This document shows, in pieces, positions 59,753 to 64,000 of a DNA stretch of 64,000 nt. The stretch's first letter is position 1. The number at the start of each line of letters is the position of its first letter. Position numbers and translations under genes: made by a program. Source of the stretch: Bdellovibrio sp. UBA4095 (GTDB lineage Bacteria > Bdellovibrionota > Bdellovibrionia > Bdellovibrionales > Bdellovibrionaceae); the NCBI GenBank assembly GCA_002381805.1, contig DFXZ01000004.1:868001-932000 (forward strand). Reading direction: 5' to 3'. The notes beneath the pieces are model-generated. The model was not told the DNA's origin. It searched no databases and worked only from the letters and a program-made list of their open reading frames with translations.

Positions 59753-60821
59753 GAAGAAGATCATTCATATTGACATGGATTGTTTTTACGCTGCGGTCGA
59801 GGTGAAGCACCGACCCGAATTGCGCGGCAAACCGCTGGGTATTGGCGGTCCTGCAAATACTCGAAGTGTGTTGTGCACAGCGAGCTATGAGGCGAGAAAG
59901 TTTGGTGTTCGCTCCGCCATGCCATCATCTCAGGCGTTAAGACTTTGCCCACAGCTGATTTTGATCCCTCCTCATTTTGAACTGTATAAAGCTGAAAGCC
60001 GGAAAGTTCGCGAAATTATGGAAAGGTTCACTAAAAAGATAGAACCTTTATCATTGGACGAGGCCTATCTGGATGTGACTGATTGTGAACAATTTGGGGG
60101 CAGTGCCACCTTGATCGCGCAAGAAATTCGCCGACTTATTTTTACCGAACTGAATTTGACGGCCTCTGCGGGCATCGCGCCGAATAAGTTCCTGGCAAAA
60201 ATAGCCAGTGATTGGAAGAAGCCGAATGGTCAGTTTGTGATTCGCCCACAAGACGTCGAAACCTTCGTAAAGGACCTCGCCGTCGAAAAAATTTTTGGAG
60301 TAGGGAAAGTTACCGCACAGAAAATGCATGAGTTGGGTTTAAAGAACTGTGGTGATTTGCAAAAGCTGACGGTTTTTGACCTGCATAATTGGTTCGGCTC
60401 GAGGGCGCAAGAGCTCCACGACTTTTCACGGGGAATAGACCATCGCGAAGTCGTCACCGAATGGGAAAGAAAATCTCTGACGGTAGAAGAGACTTTCAAT
60501 AAAGACCTGCAAACACTGGAAGAGTGCCGCAAGACCTTGCCGTCGCTATACGAGGACTTCCATCGTCGATTGCTTAAAGGACAGTACCAAGACCGTATCA
60601 AAGGACTCGTGGTGAAGCTTAAATTTTACGATTTTAAGCAGACCACTCATGAGGAAGTGATTCAGTCGATACCGACCTTGCAAGATTTTGAGAGATTGCT
60701 TGAGCGAGCTTGGCTGCGAAGAGCATCACCTGTTCGTCTGGTGGGTCTGGGAGTGCGGCTGGGTTCTCAGAAAAAAGCTGAGAAGGTCGATGACCCGTCT
60801 CAGCTAAAGTTTGCAATTTAA
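59751..60821 (+). CDS. dinB: DNA polymerase IV (Y-family)
   Basis: A translesion polymerase of 356 residues. IIHIDMDCFYAAVEVKHRPE (first catalytic Asp), YEARKFGVRSAMPSSQA, LSLDEAYLDVTDCEQFGG (catalytic Asp and Glu), ASAGIAPNKFLAKIASDW, FGVGKVTAQKMHELGL (HhH) and a little-finger domain with RLVGLGVRL near the end. It lacks a conspicuous clamp-binding tail beyond QLKFAI at the C-terminus, which is close to the QLxLxL beta-clamp motif. ATG at 59751. The 3' end overlaps the converging arsC-like gene by four bases. Confidence 0.95.
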   Translation: MKKIIHIDMDCFYAAVEVKHRPELRGKPLGIGGPANTRSVLCTASYEARKFGVRSAMPSSQALRLCPQLILIPPHFELYKAESRKVREIMERFTKKIEPLSLDEAYLDVTDCEQFGGSATLIAQEIRRLIFTELNLTASAGIAPNKFLAKIASDWKKPNGQFVIRPQDVETFVKDLAVEKIFGVGKVTAQKMHELGLKNCGDLQKLTVFDLHNWFGSRAQELHDFSRGIDHREVVTEWERKSLTVEETFNKDLQTLEECRKTLPSLYEDFHRRLLKGQYQDRIKGLVVKLKFYDFKQTTHEEVIQSIPTLQDFERLLERAWLRRASPVRLVGLGVRLGSQKKAEKVDDPSQLKFAI

Positions 60822-61180
60822 GCAAGAGCTTTCTTCCACTCGTCTTCTTTGAAGCCCACAAGATAAACATCTTCACCGATAGCAAAAGGTCGTTTTACCA
60901 GCTTTCCATTTTCTGAAAGCAGCTTTATGGCATCGGCCTCGCTCATCTTGGGAAGTTTCTCGCTAATTTTTTCTTCTCGATAGACAACCCCTGAGGTGTT
61001 GAAAAGATTTTTAATGCTCCCGCCTCTTTCTTTTAAGGCTGCTAGCATCTCCTTCAATTCCTTTTGGGAGGGGGCTTTATCTACGATCGGCAGTTTTTGA
61101 TAAGGGACCTTTTTGTTGTCCAAGAACTTCAGCGCCTTAACGCAGGTTGAGCACTTAGAGTATTCGTAAACCTTAAGCAT
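60818..61180 (-). CDS. ArsC/Spx-family thioredoxin-fold protein
   Basis: A 120-residue protein with the ArsC/Spx fold: KVYEYSKCSTCVKALKFL carries CSTC, the CxxC redox motif of Spx and YffB-like proteins, followed by FNTSGVVYREEKI and KLVKRPFAIGED. Typical arsenate reductases keep only the first cysteine; the CxxC here points towards the Spx/YffB branch. Its start overlaps the agmatinase stop by eight bases, so the two genes are co-transcribed. Confidence 0.85.
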   Translation of the reverse strand: MLKVYEYSKCSTCVKALKFLDNKKVPYQKLPIVDKAPSQKELKEMLAALKERGGSIKNLFNTSGVVYREEKISEKLPKMSEADAIKLLSENGKLVKRPFAIGEDVYLVGFKEDEWKKALA

Positions 61181-62228
61181 GACTTTTTACCAACCATCCA
61201 CACATTTTGTACAAGATTCGAGCGCCGACATTGCCATCCCACTCGACTTCAGAATCGGAAAGACCACCCGTAGAAACTTCGTTCAAGTCGAAAGCAATGA
61301 TCTTGCGGCCCGAATCGTAGACTTCACGGAATAGGAAGAAAACCTGATCGACGCTAAGTCCGCCAGGTACTGGAGTGCCGGTGTGAGGGCAGAAAGCAGG
61401 ATCAAGTCCATCAATATCAAAAGAGATATATACGTTCTGTGGAAGCTCTTTAACGATGTCTTTGCAAATAGTTTCCCAAGTGTGACCCTTATGGAGGCGG
61501 CGCTTAAGCTCGAGATCATAAAAAGTCTTAATATCATCACGGGAATTGCTGAAGTCGTATTCTTCCTCGCAGAAATCGCGGATTCCGACCTGAACCAGCT
61601 TCTGAGGCTTTTTTGCATCGGTCATAACGTTGTACATAATAGACGCATGCGATTGGGTGAATCCTTGGTAGGCCTTCCTTAAGTCTGCGTGAGCATCAAT
61701 ATGAAGAACACCGAAGTCGCCCTTAAATTTGTCGCTAACGGCGCGGATAGCTCCAAGGGGTGTAGAGTGATCGCCACCGACAAGGCCAAGAAGCTTTCCT
61801 TTGTTCAAAACATCCGAGCATTGGTCGTAAACCCATTGACTCATATGGTCACACGCTTCGTTAACCTGGGTTGCCAAAGAGTTCATTTTTTTCTCGTCGT
61901 CACTGAGGTTCGTTCGCATTTCTATGAGTTCTTGCGCGACAGCTTTAAACTTATCGTTCATAGCACAAAGGTTTTCAGGAAACTCACGCATAAAATAGCC
62001 AGCTTCATAGCTCTTTCCGACCTCAATATCGAAAAGGTCTACTTGTTCGCTCGCTTGGCGGATTATGGCTGGCCCCCGAGACGCACCTTCGCCGTAAGAA
62101 GTTGTGACCTCCCAAGGGACAGGGACCAGAACGACGCGGGATTCTTCTTCTTTGAGAGGGATTCCAAAGATGCCAAACTCGGCAGAAATAGTAGTGGTGG
62201 GATCGAATTTGGGCGTGTTTTCAGCCAT
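61173..62228 (-). CDS. Agmatinase/arginase-family ureohydrolase
   Basis: A 351-residue binuclear manganese enzyme that releases urea from agmatine, arginine or a related guanidino compound. GEGASRGPAIIRQASEQVDL, LVGGDHSTPLGAIRA (metal His), LHIDAHADLRKAYQGF (Asp-His-Asp), and VYISFDIDGLDPAFCPHTGT (Asp pair). An insert of about 45 helical residues (FKAVAQELIEMRTNLSDDEK) lies before the GGDH motif and makes it longer than E. coli SpeB (306). ATG at 62228 follows AAGGAG. Co-transcribed with the ArsC-like gene. Confidence 0.9.
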   Translation of the reverse strand: MAENTPKFDPTTTISAEFGIFGIPLKEEESRVVLVPVPWEVTTSYGEGASRGPAIIRQASEQVDLFDIEVGKSYEAGYFMREFPENLCAMNDKFKAVAQELIEMRTNLSDDEKKMNSLATQVNEACDHMSQWVYDQCSDVLNKGKLLGLVGGDHSTPLGAIRAVSDKFKGDFGVLHIDAHADLRKAYQGFTQSHASIMYNVMTDAKKPQKLVQVGIRDFCEEEYDFSNSRDDIKTFYDLELKRRLHKGHTWETICKDIVKELPQNVYISFDIDGLDPAFCPHTGTPVPGGLSVDQVFFLFREVYDSGRKIIAFDLNEVSTGGLSDSEVEWDGNVGARILYKMCGWLVKSHA

Positions 62229-62375
62229 AGTTTACTCCTTGAAAATTCTACGGTATATAACATTTATTCACGGCGTCAATCGAGCAATAACTTGATTATT
62301 TTTTCTGCATAACCCATTTTAAGCCCACTTTGGGAACCGTTAAGATTCCCAGCGAAATTCTTTGGAGGACACAGT

Positions 62376-63995
62376 ATGAAGAAGGGATTCCTGGCTCTAG
62401 TACTGAGCTCAGCTTTGACAGCTCCCGCTTTGGCCGCAGCACCCAATGCAAATGCACCTAAAGGCGGAAATTTCGTTATTAACCTAGGCGGCGAACCTCC
62501 GACAGTTCACCCGATTACATCGACAGATCTTTATTCGAGAAAAGTCCGAGACTATGTTTGTGAAGGTCTCGCAACACGTGATTCAGAATCTTATGAGTGG
62601 AAGCCTCGTTTGGCTGAAAAATGGGAAATCTCAAAAGACAATAAGGTCTTCACATTCTTCATCAGAAAAGATGCTGTTTTTCATAATGGCCAGCCAGTAA
62701 CGGCTGAAGACGTAAAATTCTCTTTCGACGCGATTTTTGAGCCTAAATACGAGGCGGCTCATCTTCGTCCTTATTATGAAGGATTAGTGAAGGTGGAAGT
62801 GCTTGATACGCACACAATCCGTTTCACAGCTCGTGATCTATATTTTAATAACTTTGAATCAGCGGCGACGTTGTCTGTTCTTCCTAAGTCTGTCTACGGT
62901 AACGTAGAGAAATCGAAACGAATGAATCGTGAGCTTGTGTGCTCCGGTCCATATGTTTTGGCAAAGTTCGACCGTGGCCAGAATATTCACCTTAAGAAAT
63001 TCGACAAGTGGTGGGGCATTAAGGACGACAGCACTAAAGGTGCCTACAACTTTGATAACGTCTTCATGCGCTTCTATAAAGATGAAAACGTAGAGCTTGA
63101 GCGCGCGAAAAAAGGTGAGCTTGATTATCTTGAAATGCGTGTTGAAGCTTTCATGAAAAAAACCACAGGCGCTCCTTGGGGTAAGACTCTGCTAAAGCAT
63201 AAAGTTGCTAACAGTGCGCCTAAATCATATGGCTTTGTTGGTTGGAACTTCCGCAAAGAGCTTTTCAAAGATAAAAACGTTCGCGTGGCTTTAGCTCATC
63301 TATTGAATCGTGAAGAGATGAATAAGAAATTCCGTTACGGAATGTCAGAGTTGGCGAACAGCCCAGTTTATCTAAAAAGCGAATACAATCCTGGCATCAA
63401 AGCCCTTGAGTTCAGTCCTAAGAAGGCGCAAGAGCTATTAGAAAAAGCCGGTTGGACTGATAAAGACAAAAACGGAATTTTAGAGAAAACCTTGAATGGT
63501 AAAAAAACTGAGTTCAAGTTTACTTTGATTTATCCAAATAAGGACGTTGAAAAGTACTGGACTATGTATCGTCAAGATCTGCGCAAAGCAGGTATCGATA
63601 TGGACCTTAAGTATCTTGAGTGGAACTCGTTCCTGAAGCTTGTTGATGAAGGCAACTTCGACGCTGTGACAATGGCTTGGGGCGGTGGTTCTGTTGATCC
63701 GGATCCGAAACAAATCTGGCACTCTTCTGGTGCTGTGACAGGCGGATCCAACTTTATCGCTTACAAAAATCCTGAAGTTGATAAGTTGATCGACGAAGCT
63801 CGTGTAGAGCCTAATAAACCAAAGCGAGTAAAACTACTTCAGCAGGTTTATAAAAAGATTGCAGAGGACGCTCCTTATGCTTTCTTGTTCAATGATAAGT
63901 ACGTATTCTACGCCAATTCATCTCGCATGGGAATGCCGGCCGAGACATTCAAGTACGAGATTGGCACTGATTACTGGTGGATGAAACCACAATAA
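62376..63995 (+). CDS. Periplasmic peptide-binding protein (SBP family 5, OppA/MppA-like)
   Basis: A 539-residue binding protein complete to its TAA at 63993. Signal peptide KKGFLALVLSSALTAPALAA; family-5 blocks: GGEPPTVHPITSTDLYSRKV, VCEGLATRD, KVFTFFIRKDAVFHNGQPVT then AEDVKFSFD, and the C-terminal WGGGSVDPDPKQIWHSSG. It binds peptides or similar ligands for an ABC importer whose membrane subunits would lie beyond the right edge. Predicted role in taking up peptides released from prey is inference. ATG at 62376 follows TTGGAGG. Confidence 0.93.
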   Translation: MKKGFLALVLSSALTAPALAAAPNANAPKGGNFVINLGGEPPTVHPITSTDLYSRKVRDYVCEGLATRDSESYEWKPRLAEKWEISKDNKVFTFFIRKDAVFHNGQPVTAEDVKFSFDAIFEPKYEAAHLRPYYEGLVKVEVLDTHTIRFTARDLYFNNFESAATLSVLPKSVYGNVEKSKRMNRELVCSGPYVLAKFDRGQNIHLKKFDKWWGIKDDSTKGAYNFDNVFMRFYKDENVELERAKKGELDYLEMRVEAFMKKTTGAPWGKTLLKHKVANSAPKSYGFVGWNFRKELFKDKNVRVALAHLLNREEMNKKFRYGMSELANSPVYLKSEYNPGIKALEFSPKKAQELLEKAGWTDKDKNGILEKTLNGKKTEFKFTLIYPNKDVEKYWTMYRQDLRKAGIDMDLKYLEWNSFLKLVDEGNFDAVTMAWGGGSVDPDPKQIWHSSGAVTGGSNFIAYKNPEVDKLIDEARVEPNKPKRVKLLQQVYKKIAEDAPYAFLFNDKYVFYANSSRMGMPAETFKYEIGTDYWWMKPQ

Positions 63996-64000
63996 TAACG

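Overview
The window reads as a contiguous stretch of chromosome from a predatory deltaproteobacterium-like organism, most likely the genus Bdellovibrio or a close relative (Bdellovibrionota). This rests on the moderate GC content by eye, a TIGR02147-family regulator, many small secreted proteins and lipoproteins without recognisable families, AmpG plus a large adenosine deaminase, and RRM-type RNA-binding proteins. The assignment is inference; there is no rRNA to confirm it. About 68 protein genes and one tRNA-Ser (GGA) are supported. No phage, insertion sequence or CRISPR array is visible.

Layout. 0-3 kb: the end of a probable outer-membrane barrel, a fumarylacetoacetase-family enzyme, and an oxidative-stress group (SodC lipoprotein, a 40-residue membrane peptide, Dps, OsmC). 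3-8.2 kb: a phosphorelay operon (HPt, hybrid kinase, receiver) divergent from an orphan PhnD-like binding lipoprotein. 8.4-12.6 kb: rnk, hmgA (tyrosine catabolism) and cydAB (high-affinity oxidase) with two palindromes in front of cydA. 12.6-25 kb: single-gene units including a LuxR regulator with a cysteine cluster, FabG-like reductase, DEAD-box helicase, TIGR02147 regulator, flavodoxin-like oxidoreductase, M15 peptidase lipoprotein, pirin and a soluble histidine kinase. 24.8-28.7 kb: RRM protein, SlyD-like FKBP, two VOC proteins and an MFS exporter. 28.7-31.4 kb: an AT-leaning accessory patch (secreted HExxH protein, lipoprotein, four-helix-bundle S23 protein, a large inverted repeat) ending at tRNA-Ser.

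31.4-34.3 kb holds the most unusual operon: an NDH-2-like flavoprotein, a type III polyketide synthase with an intact Cys-His-Asn triad, and a small membrane protein with two repeats of an Asp-Glu/His-His-Lys motif. I suggest a resorcinol or quinone lipid pathway. 34.4-38.4 kb is an operon of HNH nuclease, GNAT, adenosine deaminase and AmpG, which fits the recycling of nucleic acid and murein breakdown products. 38.6-40.1 kb carries a second SlyD-like protein, YajQ and a second RRM protein. 40.1-45 kb is tesA-ybbA-ybbP and a Sua5/TsaC enzyme; the tesA start codon lies inside the terminator hairpin of the preceding RRM gene.

47.4-59.6 kb is a compact purine operon, purF-E-C-D-N-L-Q-H-M followed by plsC. 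Most junctions overlap, and an intrinsic terminator sits in the leader immediately before purF, suggesting attenuation. purB and purK are not in the window. The remainder is dinB, an ArsC/Spx-like protein, an agmatinase/arginase-family enzyme and a complete family-5 peptide-binding protein that ends at the window edge.
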